Origin: Prochloraceae cyanobacterium | GTDB taxonomy: Bacteria; Cyanobacteriota; Cyanobacteriia; Cyanobacteriales; JASJDA01 | Assembly: GCA_030065755.1 (NCBI GenBank) | Contig: JASJDA010000059.1 | Span: 1 to 46,513 of the forward strand | Reading direction: 5' to 3' | DNA length: 46,513 bases | In this document: positions 35,047 through 43,339 of the stretch, piece by piece | Position numbering within the stretch: the stretch's first letter is position 1 | Layout: every line of letters starts with the position of its first letter | The notes under the pieces: generated by a model | Told to the model about the DNA's origin: nothing | The model's input: only the letters and a program-made list of their open reading frames with translations | The model's database searches: none | Translations under genes and position numbers: made by a program

Positions 35047-35583
35047 ATGGCACTAAATCCAAGTATTACTCCATCGACAAAACCATCTGCTTTTTTATCT
35101 CCCATCTTCACCTCCAAGCTTCTATTGATGTCATTCGATAAAATAAAAACATCAAACACCAGCAAAGAAAAGAATAAGCGAGAATTAGCCTGGAAAGTGG
35201 CACCGAATCTGATAATGAGTTTTCGATATGCCTGGGCTGGAGTTAGTTATGCTTTTACGACTCAACGCAATTTTCGCATCCATACCGCGATCGCCTCACT
35301 AGCAGTTAGTTTGGGCATTTTTTTACACGTAACTAACACGCAAATGGCAATTATTGTGGTGACTTGTGCCATGGTAATGGTAATGGAGTTATTAAACACA
35401 GCATTAGAATCAGTTGTAGATCTTACAGTAAAGCAGACCTATCACGAATTAGCCAAAATAGCTAAAGACTGTGCTGCAGGTGCGGTGCTTATTTCTGCTG
35501 TTGCTGCTGTTTTGGTGGCGGCGTTTATTTTGATGCCACCCCTTTGGGCAATAGTTATTTCCGAGGCACTAAAGTTAGTGTAG
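35047..35583 (+). CDS. dgkA: DgkA-family lipid (diacylglycerol/undecaprenol) kinase
   Basis: 178 residues. Three membrane segments in the C-terminal ~120 residues and the family motif [14 protein letters not shown] with its catalytic glutamate, followed by [11 protein letters not shown]. The N-terminal ~50 residues are an extra polar region. A GAGG ribosome site (35039-35042) supports the ATG at 35047; a later ATG at 35128 would give a length nearer to bacterial homologues. In Gram-positive bacteria the enzyme phosphorylates undecaprenol, in E. coli diacylglycerol; which applies here is unknown. Its stop codon overlaps the ribosome site of the next gene. Confidence 0.92.
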   Translation: MALNPSITPSTKPSAFLSPIFTSKLLLMSFDKIKTSNTSKEKNKRELAWKVAPNLIMSFRYAWAGVSYAFTTQRNFRIHTAIASLAVSLGIFLHVTNTQMAIIVVTCAMVMVMELLNTALESVVDLTVKQTYHELAKIAKDCAAGAVLISAVAAVLVAAFILMPPLWAIVISEALKLV

Positions 35584-35594
35584 GAGGATGTTAC

Positions 35595-36179
35595 GTGATT
35601 GTTGTTATCGATAACTACGATAGCTTTACCTATAATTTAGTTCAATATTTAGGGGAACTCGGTGCTGAACTACCGGTTGCCAAAGAAATTCAAGTATATC
35701 GCAACGATCGAATTGAAATTGAAAAAATTCGCCAACTGCAACCGAGTAGTATAGTTATTTCTCCAGGACCAGGTCGTCCCGAAGATGCAGGAATTTCTCT
35801 AGAATTAATTAAACAACTGGGAAACGAAATACCCATACTGGGAGTTTGCTTGGGCCATCAAAGTATCGGGCAGGTTTTTGGGGGGAAAATTGTTTCAGCC
35901 CCAGTCTTAATGCACGGCAAAACTTCTGAAATTTATCATCGGGGTGAGGGGGTTTTCTGCGGATTGGAAAATCCTTTTACCGCTACTCGATATCACAGTT
36001 TAGTCGTCGAACCAGATAGTCTTCCTGAAGTTCTCGAAGTAACTGCCTGGTTAGAAGACGGTACGATTATGGGGCTCCGACATAAAAATTATCCCCACAT
36101 TCAAGGTGTACAATTTCATCCAGAAAGTATTTTAACAACTTCAGGAAAACAATTATTGCGGAATTTTTTAATCGATTAG
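35595..36179 (+). CDS. pabA/trpG: Glutamine amidotransferase of anthranilate/aminodeoxychorismate synthase
   Basis: 194 residues from the GTG at 35595. This start is chosen because AGGAGG (35582-35587) lies 7 nt before it and the protein then begins [20 protein letters not shown], the family's exact N-terminus. An in-frame ATG at 35544 would add 17 unrelated residues inside dgkA. The triad is visible: cysteine in [10 protein letters not shown], histidine and glutamate in VQFHPESI. It supplies ammonia from glutamine for tryptophan and folate precursors. Bacteria often use one protein for both, and the partner gene is not in the window. It is probably translationally coupled to dgkA. Confidence 0.95.
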   Translation: MIVVIDNYDSFTYNLVQYLGELGAELPVAKEIQVYRNDRIEIEKIRQLQPSSIVISPGPGRPEDAGISLELIKQLGNEIPILGVCLGHQSIGQVFGGKIVSAPVLMHGKTSEIYHRGEGVFCGLENPFTATRYHSLVVEPDSLPEVLEVTAWLEDGTIMGLRHKNYPHIQGVQFHPESILTTSGKQLLRNFLID

Positions 36180-36236
36180 TTGGGGCGCGATCGATTAATA
36201 TCTACTACCGAGCGACAAGCAACAAAGAAAAAACAG

Positions 36237-37034
36237 ATGAAACGGCGAAAGTTAATACGCTACGCAGGGGCTAGTTTGCTAGCAACAATGGGAAGCATTT
36301 ACGCTTCAGGGTTTCAGAAATCTGTTGCCCAATCTCGCGGTTCAGTGGTGGTTAGATGGTTGGGACATACCTGCTTCCTATTTACTGGTGATGGTTTGAG
36401 AATTTTAGTAAATCCTTTTCAAACCATAGGTTGCACTTCGGGATATCGCTTACCCAGAGTCGAGGCAGATTTAGTACTAATTAGCAGCCAATTGTTGGAT
36501 GAAGGAGTAGTAGACGGACTCCCAGGAAATCCCGAAATTTTGTTTGAACCAGGAGTTTACGATTTTCGGGGTCTCAAAGTAGAGGGAATTGGCATCGCCC
36601 ACGATCGCGAGGGAGGAAGGCGCTTTGGGACTAATGTAGCCTGGAATTGGACTCAAGGAGGGGTAAAAATTGCTCATTTAGGTGGTGCTGCAGCACCCAT
36701 TGAAATCGAACAAAAAATTCTCCTCGGCGCTCCAGATGTGGCATTAATCCCAGTGGGTGGCGGGGTAAAAGCTTATAATCCTAGAGAAGCTAAACAGGCG
36801 ATGCAGGTTCTCAAACCTAAAATAGTTATTCCTACCCACTATCTAACTCCTGCTGCGGACGAAAACGCCTGCGATATCGTGCCATTAGAACAGTTTTTAC
36901 AATTGAACGATGGCATACCAGTGAGTCGAATAAACAGCGATCGCCTGACTATTAGCAAAAGAAATTTACCCCAACAAGGTCCAGTAATTAAAGTCCTCAG
37001 TTACCGCAATTCTGTGGCACTCTCTCAATATTGA
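36237..37034 (+). CDS. Exported MBL-fold (UlaG-like) metallohydrolase
   Basis: 265 residues from the ATG at 36237; a TTG at 36180 is less likely. The N-terminus MKRRKLIRYAGASLLATMGS is a Tat-like signal with twin arginines. The body matches the UlaG/Zn-dependent beta-lactamase-fold group: VRWLGHTCFLFTGDGLRILV, KIAHLGGAAAPIE, ALIPVGGG, KIVIPTHYLTP. Several usual metal ligands of the classic HxHxDH motif are not visible, so catalytic activity is uncertain. It follows pabA/trpG closely and converges on mltG with only 10 bp between the stops. Substrate unknown. Confidence 0.8.
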   Translation: MKRRKLIRYAGASLLATMGSIYASGFQKSVAQSRGSVVVRWLGHTCFLFTGDGLRILVNPFQTIGCTSGYRLPRVEADLVLISSQLLDEGVVDGLPGNPEILFEPGVYDFRGLKVEGIGIAHDREGGRRFGTNVAWNWTQGGVKIAHLGGAAAPIEIEQKILLGAPDVALIPVGGGVKAYNPREAKQAMQVLKPKIVIPTHYLTPAADENACDIVPLEQFLQLNDGIPVSRINSDRLTISKRNLPQQGPVIKVLSYRNSVALSQY

Positions 37035-37044
37035 GGGTTAATTA

Positions 37045-38118
37045 TTATCTCCCTCTAGCCTGTCTTTGTCGGCGAATAGCCCTAGTAGCGGCGTTATGCT
37101 GCGCTAAAGTTTTACTAAATACGTGAGTGCCGTCGTAACGGGCGACAAAATAAACATATTCTGTATTTTCTGGATAAAGAGTAGCTTTCAAACTAGCAAT
37201 CCCTGGACTGGCGATAGGAGTAGGTGGCAATCCAGTGTTGATATAGGTATTATAGGGATTAGGAGTTTCTACCTGTTTGTAGGTTAAGGGGCGATCGGCT
37301 GTTTGTTTAATTCCCAGTCCGTATTCTACAGTAGGGTCGGCTTGCAGTCTCATCCCTACCTTTAAGCGTCTGACAAATACTCCAGCAATTAGAGAACGTT
37401 CTTTTTCGACTACGGTTTCTTTCTCGACGATGCTAGCTAAAGTTGCCCATTCAAGGAGGTCGAATGACGAGGGATTTTGTGCCTGTTGGTAAACTGGTAG
37501 TGCTAATTGCTCGAAGCGATCGAGCATGGCGTTAATAACTCGTTGGGGAGTGATGAGATCGCCAGTAATTTTATAAGTATCTGGATATAAGAAACCTTCT
37601 AAATGAGGTAGATCGTTTGGCAACCAGGCATACTTATTTTGAGGAATAACTCTTGTTGCTGAGACAAACTCATCTCGCGAGAAAAAGCCTTTTGATTCAA
37701 AATATTCTCCCATCTGGTTGATGTTCCAGCCTTCAGGGATAGTAAAGTTAACTTGTATTACTTTTCCTTGCCAAATTGTGCTAGCAAGCTCTGGGACTGA
37801 TGCTGTAGGAGATAGTTGATAGGTACCTGCTTTATATTCTCCTTCACTATCTTTTATTTGTAGCCAATAAGTCCATAATTTCCAAGCTGTAGCTGAACGA
37901 ATTATGCCTTGGTTTTCTAATTTCTGACCAATTTGCACTGCTGCTGTTCCAGGGGGAATATAGAATTCTATCGTTTGGTCTTGTTTTTGATTATCTGCTA
38001 CTGGGGCAGATAAAAACCAATTCATCAATTTCCATCCTTGCCAACCGCCAAAAAATAAGGAGACAGGCAAAATTAGCCCAAAGAATAAGAATCCTACGAC
38101 ATTTTTAATGATTTTCAT
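37045..38118 (-). CDS. mltG: Endolytic peptidoglycan transglycosylase MltG (YceG-like)
   Basis: 357 residues. One N-terminal membrane segment (about 7-30), a LysM-like region (FYIPPGTAAVQIGQKLENQG), then the YceG domain with WATLASIVEKETVVEKERSL (catalytic glutamate in this motif), VFVRRLKVGMRLQADPTVEY and NPYNTYINTGLPPTPIASPG. It cuts nascent glycan strands at the plasma membrane and so sets strand length. In many cyanobacteria the next gene upstream encodes a DUF3727 protein, as it did here before the insertion. Confidence 0.96.
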   Translation of the reverse strand: MKIIKNVVGFLFFGLILPVSLFFGGWQGWKLMNWFLSAPVADNQKQDQTIEFYIPPGTAAVQIGQKLENQGIIRSATAWKLWTYWLQIKDSEGEYKAGTYQLSPTASVPELASTIWQGKVIQVNFTIPEGWNINQMGEYFESKGFFSRDEFVSATRVIPQNKYAWLPNDLPHLEGFLYPDTYKITGDLITPQRVINAMLDRFEQLALPVYQQAQNPSSFDLLEWATLASIVEKETVVEKERSLIAGVFVRRLKVGMRLQADPTVEYGLGIKQTADRPLTYKQVETPNPYNTYINTGLPPTPIASPGIASLKATLYPENTEYVYFVARYDGTHVFSKTLAQHNAATRAIRRQRQARGR

Positions 38119-38165
38119 CTACTCTTGTGGTCTCTATGGGGTTCATTCGTTTTAGCGAATGTTCT

Positions 38166-38699
38166 TTATTCTAGTTCCTCGAATAACAATTCTTCTAGTA
38201 TTGGCTGAATCATCTTATCTTCTGGCGAGACCAAGGTTAACTGGCCTATTTTATTGTCTCTTGCTAAAAATAGCAAAGGTGTTATGGGAGTGTAAATATT
38301 ATATTTGCGATCGCCGTTATAAAAACCAGCTAAAAACTGTAATTCTTCTGTTTCTTTTTGGTTGTCTTCGTCAAATTCTATAGTAATAATTTTGTCTTCT
38401 TCTAAAGGAGGTAATTCTCCAGTGACAGTTAGAGTATAGGCAGTGTGCTTAAGAGTTAGATCTAGTTCGGCAAGTACAGCTTTAGCATCAGCAAAGATTT
38501 GCTCGATTTCAATTTCTTCTTCGATCGTCACCGCTTCTGAGATTTCTTCATCTTCTGAGCCTTCCTCTGAGCCAATAATTACTATAGGTGAGTCTACAGG
38601 CATGAGTAACAGATAGATTGAATCTTCTATTTCGAGAGAATTTTCTACGTAACATTCAAGCGATCGTTGGCGATCGTCGGTTAGGGTCACGATTTCTTC
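38166..38699 (-). pseudogene. 3' part of split DUF3727 gene (copy B)
   Basis: Encodes the C-terminal ~177 residues of a DUF3727 protein (RSLECYVENSLEIEDSIYLL, YTLTVTGELPPLEEDKIITI, YNGDRKYNIYTPITPLLFLA). It is close to the intact copy at 42764-43339. Its start lies at 42509, on the other side of the inserted segment. It is now translated only as the tail of the TPR protein. The left target copy occupies 38689-38699. Confidence 0.85.
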
Positions 38700-41027
38700 G
38701 GCGTTGCTAATCATCCCTTTATTCAGCAACGCCATATTTTCTACTACTCGCAAGGGAATGTCAAACTCATCTCGGATTTTGTGTTCTGGGAAGGTAACAG
38801 TAACTAAAATTCGCTGATCGCCAGACTTTTCGGGATTAACCGTCAGACTTACTCTATCAGACGATTGCTTCGCCCGAATAGGCAAGGTCACTAGCACTGG
38901 CGATAGGTTCAGATTGTCGCTCTGAAATTTGAGATACATCAACGATAATTCATCTTTCTTCTGAATTATATCTGTTGTTCGACGACCGACATTAGATAAG
39001 CTTCGCCCCTTTAGAGCTGAAATTTCAGAAGAGAGTGAGGGTGGCACTGACTCAGCAGGAGTCACTACATTAGTTGGTTCTGTAGATTCAGCGTTATTCA
39101 CAGGTTCAGTACTAATCGTACTAATCCTAAAGCCTTCTCGGGGCTGCTCTTCAATCTTGTTTTGGGTTGTTTCATCTGGGAGATCTCGATGGTAGATCCA
39201 AGCATATTTCGGGATTGATCCTCCACGCTGAATATAGAAAGTATAGAGCTGGTGGGTACGCATAACAGGTTGTTCATCTTCTACTTCAACAGAACCTGGC
39301 GCTAACCAGATTATTAACTGTCGAGTTCGCTTCAAATCCTCCAACTTAGCTTGAAGAAGTTTCGCTCGATCTGCCTGACCTAAATTCTGCAAGATCTCAA
39401 TGTACTTCTCATAAAATGTAATTGTGTCTTGAGGGATATTATGTTTAAGAAGATGATGAGCCTCGAGTAACCAGTCGTTTTTTTGAAGAAGCGGTAAATC
39501 TATGCGGCGACAAAGTTCCAGTAATTTGTCGAGGCAATGTTTTTGAGTTTCCAGATTGCCAGAGATTTTACTCTGTTTGACAAATTTTTTTACCCAATCA
39601 ACCTCCCCCTCATCGTCTTGCAAAAACTTAGGACCATGAAGCTCAACTAATTTTTCCAAAGCTACTGAATTTAACCCGTTGAAGCCAAGCTCCTCGGCAA
39701 TTTGTTGTGCTTTCTTATAGTTTTCTTTGGCTCGATCGAGCTTATCCATATTACGCAAAGCATCACCCAAGTTTAGATACTGGTTCAGCTCATCCTGCTT
39801 ATTACCTATTCTCTGGCTCAGATGCAAAGCTTTGTCATAAGAGTCGATCGCCTCTTTGTAATTCTCGCGGTCATACTCGACCAGCCCAATATTGCCCAAA
39901 TCTTTCACTTCACTTTGTTTACGGTCCAATTCTCGGCTAATTTTCAAGGCTTCTCTGTGATATTCAATAGCCCGCTCAAATTCCCTAAGCTTTCGATAAA
40001 CTAGACCCAAATTGCCGAGGACATCACCTTCACCTTGCCTTTTGCCCAGCTTTCTGTTAATCTCTAATGCTTTTTTATAAGACTCAATTGAATCCTTGAG
40101 ATTGCCATTCCTATACTGGGCAAATCCTAAATGATTATATCCAACAGCTAGTGCTTCGTCATTCTGTTGCTTTCTAACCAAAGCTTGGTATTGCTCAAAA
40201 TACTCAATGGCTTTGGTAAACTCACCCCAATCTGTATAAACTAAACCAAGTCCATTGAGAGCTATCCTTTTTCTCTCAATATTGTCAAGCTGGTTCTGAT
40301 TTAATTGAAGAGCCTTCTCAAAATTTTCTTTAGCTTTGTTGGTCTTACCTACAAAGCGATAAGCCTCACCCAACTTCAACATCAAATCCGTCTTGGTCTT
40401 GTCAGGTATAGGAACTTGCGAGTTTAAAATACGTTCGATAAGAGGAATTTGAGTCGTTTTATCTCGCCATTCGGTGAGATCTTTATACTCTGAAACTATT
40501 CGATTTAGGTCATAGTCTAAATCGGCTTGTTCCTTGGCAAGAAAGGTGAAAACCCCGTTACGAACAGACCAAAAGTCTGGGGCAACATTGGCCAGTTTAA
40601 TGTAAGCATAATCAGGCAGCCAGATCAAAAGAGGATAAGTAATCTCTGCTCGAAAGATCTCTCGTTTGAGATTAAGGTTTTGCAAAACGGCAGGAAAACG
40701 TTCATCGGCATCCAACAAAATCGAAATCTCAAGACCCATAACCTGTATGGCTAGACTAGAAGACAATTTGTTCGGGAAATTCTTAGAAAGATGCTCGTGT
40801 ATAATCAAATATAGATTTTCGATTGGTGCCTTTCCCCAAAGATCGATAGTTGTTAGGTTTATATTGCTTTGAGAACAGCGCCGAGCAAGTTCCTTCTGAA
40901 GATGTGTTTGATCTCCGAGTGAATCGCAATTGGCAAAAATCAAAGCGAAGCTGCCTGCCTTAACGGCTCGCCTTATGAGCCGCATCAAGCTTTTCAGCTC
41001 GTTTTGGCGATTCAATTTAACATTCAT
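38166..41027 (-). CDS. NTPase-like/TPR protein fused in frame to a split DUF3727 domain
   Basis: 953 residues. Residues 1-175 resemble the NTPase-like domain that precedes TPRs in many cyanobacterial proteins (YPLLIWLPDYAYIKLANVAP, DFWSVRNGVFTFLA). A P-loop is not visible (NCDSLGDQTH stands in its place), so it is probably inactive. About six TPRs follow (205-460; LGEAYRFVGKTNKAKENFEK, LNGLGLVYTDWGEFTKAIEY), then a helical stretch and a beta-rich region (570-770) ending DEFDIPLRVVEN. The next residues, ALLNKGMISNA, are encoded by the 34-bp terminal element. From EIVTLTDDRQRSLEC on, the protein is the remainder of a DUF3727 protein. The original C-terminus must have been just before the junction. 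The start ATG overlaps the ATPase stop (ATGA). Confidence 0.85.
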   Translation of the reverse strand: MNVKLNRQNELKSLMRLIRRAVKAGSFALIFANCDSLGDQTHLQKELARRCSQSNINLTTIDLWGKAPIENLYLIIHEHLSKNFPNKLSSSLAIQVMGLEISILLDADERFPAVLQNLNLKREIFRAEITYPLLIWLPDYAYIKLANVAPDFWSVRNGVFTFLAKEQADLDYDLNRIVSEYKDLTEWRDKTTQIPLIERILNSQVPIPDKTKTDLMLKLGEAYRFVGKTNKAKENFEKALQLNQNQLDNIERKRIALNGLGLVYTDWGEFTKAIEYFEQYQALVRKQQNDEALAVGYNHLGFAQYRNGNLKDSIESYKKALEINRKLGKRQGEGDVLGNLGLVYRKLREFERAIEYHREALKISRELDRKQSEVKDLGNIGLVEYDRENYKEAIDSYDKALHLSQRIGNKQDELNQYLNLGDALRNMDKLDRAKENYKKAQQIAEELGFNGLNSVALEKLVELHGPKFLQDDEGEVDWVKKFVKQSKISGNLETQKHCLDKLLELCRRIDLPLLQKNDWLLEAHHLLKHNIPQDTITFYEKYIEILQNLGQADRAKLLQAKLEDLKRTRQLIIWLAPGSVEVEDEQPVMRTHQLYTFYIQRGGSIPKYAWIYHRDLPDETTQNKIEEQPREGFRISTISTEPVNNAESTEPTNVVTPAESVPPSLSSEISALKGRSLSNVGRRTTDIIQKKDELSLMYLKFQSDNLNLSPVLVTLPIRAKQSSDRVSLTVNPEKSGDQRILVTVTFPEHKIRDEFDIPLRVVENMALLNKGMISNAEEIVTLTDDRQRSLECYVENSLEIEDSIYLLLMPVDSPIVIIGSEEGSEDEEISEAVTIEEEIEIEQIFADAKAVLAELDLTLKHTAYTLTVTGELPPLEEDKIITIEFDEDNQKETEELQFLAGFYNGDRKYNIYTPITPLLFLARDNKIGQLTLVSPEDKMIQPILEELLFEELE
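38700..38733. mobile_element. 34-bp left terminal element (internally deleted copy)
   Basis: GGCGTTGCT (38700-38708) and AGCAACGCC (38725-38733) are perfect 9-bp inverted repeats. The whole 34 bp equal the first 9 and the last 25 bases of the 91-bp element at 42366-42456, in the same orientation, so this is an internal-deletion copy. It can form a hairpin in the mRNA and is read through as protein. Confidence 0.85.
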
Positions 41028-42313
41028 CGCTGTTTCAAAGCTTTCTGAAATTTATTGTTTTTTACAACAGCTGGGTGAACATCTTTCCACTCAGTTTCAT
41101 CAGTCTCCGTATAAACTAAGATAACGTTGTTATAGATAAGTTTTTGATTGGTTTCATTATTAGGGGGATCTTGGGTTTGGTATACAGTGACTATATGTTC
41201 GTATTCTTCATCTCGAATAACCTTCTCGTAGTCTCGGATCAATTTATTGATTGCTCGCTCGGCATGATGGGGTTGGATTTTATCCTCCGTTTCATTACAA
41301 GCAAAGCCAATCAACTTCATCAGATCTCGCAAATGACCACCACTAGCTAAAATAAGCTCATCGACAGTCTTTTGTGGACAGGCAAAAACTTCTTCAACAA
41401 CTAGCCGCTTTTCAACTACTTTCTTCAAATGCTCAATGCCTACTTCATTCAGTATTCGTTCATATCCACCCTTGTAGATAGGAATCATCGGCAAAATTAG
41501 TTGCTCATCAAACGGCAAAAGTGTTGCTTGTTCATCATAAAAAAGAGAGATGGGTACAACATAAATAAAATTAGCTTGAAGCTGTTTTAATAGGGATCCA
41601 CTCCCTTGAAATAAATTCTTATCTAAACCTAATCTTAACCGATCTAAGCTATCCATAATGAAAATTAGATCGACTTTGCCTTTATCTTGAACCCTTGCTC
41701 TAGACTCTCTTAGTAAGGAGTTTACTTTGTCAATCAACTCGGTAATATCTCTTTCCAGTTTTCGCCTCATAATTTGGCGATCGTCTGTACTCATCTGGAC
41801 ACCAGAAAAGATCTTGGTAGTAATGAAACTGAACCAGTCAGGAATACCAATGTCTGCTTTGGCACCAATTTCTGCGATGATTTTCTCAGAACGCTCTAAG
41901 ACTTTCTCAAAGAACCAATCCCCCACGTTTTCTAGAAGGTTATCTGGCAGGCAATAGCCTGCTTTAGTCATGCCCTCAACTGTTATCTTGGCAATAACTA
42001 GTAACAGATCGCTTAAGGTTAAATTATTCACATCTAATTCAGATACATCGAAATAAATTACTTCATAATCTGACTTAATAATGCTTTGAAGCTGATAGAG
42101 TTCCGTTGTTTTGCCATTGCCTCGATATCCGGTAAATAACAGATGTAAATTTCTTTTTGCTTTCGCATGGCGTTTGAGCATCCGCTTGATGCGCTCCAGA
42201 GTATTGCCACGTACCTGAGAACAATCTACGTATCTTGGATCGCCAGGTTGTAATGGGAACAAATCTACAGCGCTCCATGCGTCGTCAATATTTCGAGCTA
42301 ATTCAAAGTGCAT
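41024..42313 (-). CDS. P-loop ATPase of the inserted two-gene module
   Basis: 429 residues, AAA/ORC-like. Walker A is GYRGNGKT (within LLFTGYRGNGKTTELYQLQ) and Walker B LIFIMDSLDRLR. The C-terminal part (about 290-370) reads as a helical lid/winged-helix region: ILASGGHLRDLMKLIGFACN. No membrane segment and no nuclease or other effector motif. The stop codon overlaps the start of the TPR gene by 4 bp, so both proteins are made together and presumably act as a pair. Such ATPase plus NTPase-like/TPR pairs recur in cyanobacteria as I recall; a role in phage or stress response is conjecture. Only 52 bp separate the ATG from the right terminal element, which may contribute a promoter. Confidence 0.85.
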   Translation of the reverse strand: MHFELARNIDDAWSAVDLFPLQPGDPRYVDCSQVRGNTLERIKRMLKRHAKAKRNLHLLFTGYRGNGKTTELYQLQSIIKSDYEVIYFDVSELDVNNLTLSDLLLVIAKITVEGMTKAGYCLPDNLLENVGDWFFEKVLERSEKIIAEIGAKADIGIPDWFSFITTKIFSGVQMSTDDRQIMRRKLERDITELIDKVNSLLRESRARVQDKGKVDLIFIMDSLDRLRLGLDKNLFQGSGSLLKQLQANFIYVVPISLFYDEQATLLPFDEQLILPMIPIYKGGYERILNEVGIEHLKKVVEKRLVVEEVFACPQKTVDELILASGGHLRDLMKLIGFACNETEDKIQPHHAERAINKLIRDYEKVIRDEEYEHIVTVYQTQDPPNNETNQKLIYNNVILVYTETDETEWKDVHPAVVKNNKFQKALKQR

Positions 42314-42365
42314 AGACCAAGTGCTATCTATTCCTTCCCAAAATTCTCTCTTTAATTCTATTATT

Positions 42366-42456
42366 GGCGTTGCTGAGATGCGGAATGAAATGATTGTTTT
42401 CAGCCCCGTAACCTCGTTCCGAATTAGGCCAAATCATCCCTTTATTCAGCAACGCC
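42366..42456. mobile_element. 91-bp right terminal element (MITE-like)
   Basis: GGCGTTGCTGA at the left end and TCAGCAACGCC at the right end are perfect 11-bp inverted repeats. The interior has no gene. The right flank is the target copy ACGATTTCTGC. The left flank (AATTCTATTATT) is cargo and not a target copy, so this element did not insert by itself but moved as one end of the larger segment. Confidence 0.85.
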
Positions 42457-42509
42457 ACGATTTCTGCATCGTATAGCTCATTATCTTTGGGAAATTGATA
42501 GGAGGACAT
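42457..42509 (-). pseudogene. 5' part of split DUF3727 gene (copy B)
   Basis: Starts with ATG at 42509 preceded by an upstream region very similar to that of the intact copy. Encodes MSSYQFPKDNELYDAEIV and then runs into the terminal element (ALLNKGMIWPNS) and stops. The intact copy reads MSSYQFPEDNELYDPEIV and continues ILTDDRDRSLEC. A TTG at 42530 gives the same 7-residue extension as in the intact copy. Confidence 0.88.
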
Positions 42510-42593
42510 AATAACTACAAGTGCTGTCAATAAAACAGCGATTGATTTGGATAAAATTTAATTGGGAGTCTAGTCCCTCGAAGACACTTATAG

Positions 42594-42727
42594 CAGCGTT
42601 ATTTCATTCTAAATCTTCAGAACGAATTTAGGGGATTTCAAGGATTAAATTTTTGGAAGTCGTACAGTTGAAAGTACTTATTTTCGTAAGAGTATAAAAT
42701 CTAAAAAATTAGAATGAAATGACCCTG
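42594..42727. mobile_element. 134-bp MITE with perfect 9-bp target duplication
   Basis: The left end CAGCGTTATTTCATTCTAA and the complement of the right end, CAGGGTCATTTCATTCTAA, agree at 17 of 19 positions. Exact CACTTATAG copies flank it (42585-42593 and 42728-42736). The corresponding upstream region of the other DUF3727 copy lacks it. No coding capacity. CAGGG ends with 8-10 bp target duplications are described for the ISAs1 family, so a parent of that kind is possible. Confidence 0.88.
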
Positions 42728-42763
42728 CACTTATAGTAACATCACAACTGATTCCAATGTTTT

Positions 42764-43339
42764 TTATTCTAGTTCCTCCAATAACAATTCTTCTAGTATT
42801 AGCTGAATAGTCCTATCTTCTCGTGAAACTGGAGTTAATTGCCCTGCTCTATTGTCTCTTGCCAAAAATAGTAAAGGCGCTATGGGAGTATAGATATTAT
42901 ATTTACGATCGCCGTTATAAAAACCAGCTAAAAACTGTAATTCTTCTGTTTCTTTCTGGTTATCTTCGTCAAGTTCTAGAGTAATAATTTTGTCGTCTTC
43001 TAAAGGAGGTAGTTCTCCAGTGACAGTTAGGGTATAGGCAGTGTATTTAAGAGTTAGATCTAGTTCGGCAATTACAGCTTTAGCATCAGCAAAGATTTGC
43101 TCGATTTCAATTTCTTCTTCGATCTCCACTGCTTCTGAAATATCTTCATCTTCTGTGGTTTCCTCTGAAGCGATAATTACTATAGGTGAGTCTACAGGCC
43201 TGAGTAACAGATAGATTAAATCTTCTCTTTCGAGAAAATTTTCCACGTAACATTCAAGAGAGCGATCGCGATCGTCAGTCAGGATCACAATTTCTGGATC
43301 GTATAGCTCATTATCTTCGGGAAATTGATAGGAGGACAT
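42764..43339 (-). CDS. DUF3727-family protein (intact copy A)
   Basis: 191 residues from the ATG at 43339 (MSSYQFPEDNE); a TTG at 43360 would give 198. Acidic, beta-rich protein: LTDDRDRSLECYVEN, IYLLLRPVDSPIVIIASEE, EQIFADAKAVIAELDLTLKY, YTLTVTGELPPLEDDKIITL, YNIYTPIAPLLFLARDN. The family is known in cyanobacteria and plastids, often next to mltG; the function is unknown. It is the upstream member of a tandem pair; the downstream member is split by the inserted segment. Flanking DNA on both sides of the two copies is also similar, marking a recent duplication. This copy now presumably supplies the function alone. Confidence 0.85.
   Translation of the reverse strand: MSSYQFPEDNELYDPEIVILTDDRDRSLECYVENFLEREDLIYLLLRPVDSPIVIIASEETTEDEDISEAVEIEEEIEIEQIFADAKAVIAELDLTLKYTAYTLTVTGELPPLEDDKIITLELDEDNQKETEELQFLAGFYNGDRKYNIYTPIAPLLFLARDNRAGQLTPVSREDRTIQLILEELLLEELE

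Larger units (their letters stand above)
38700..42456. mobile_element. 3757-bp composite insertion carrying the ATPase/TPR module
   Basis: The segment is bounded by two related inverted-repeat elements in direct orientation and flanked by an 11-bp target duplication with one mismatch (ACGATTTCTTC 38689-38699, ACGATTTCTGC 42457-42467). Removing the segment and one target copy (3768 bp, a multiple of 3) rejoins the DUF3727 parts into a 198-codon frame plus stop, the same length as the intact paralogue measured from the equivalent first codon. Cargo is the ATPase and TPR genes. No transposase gene is inside, so it must have been moved in trans. The target length suggests an IS4-like enzyme, but I cannot confirm the family. 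Confidence 0.85.

Noticed and set aside
35544-35594. ATG start at 35544 for pabA/trpG
   Set aside because: It adds 17 residues unlike the family; the GTG at 35595 has a perfect ribosome site and the family N-terminus.
38166-38760. TPR-DUF3727 as an ancestral multidomain protein
   Set aside because: The target duplication, the terminal-element codons at the junction and the separated 5' part show that the fusion arose by insertion.
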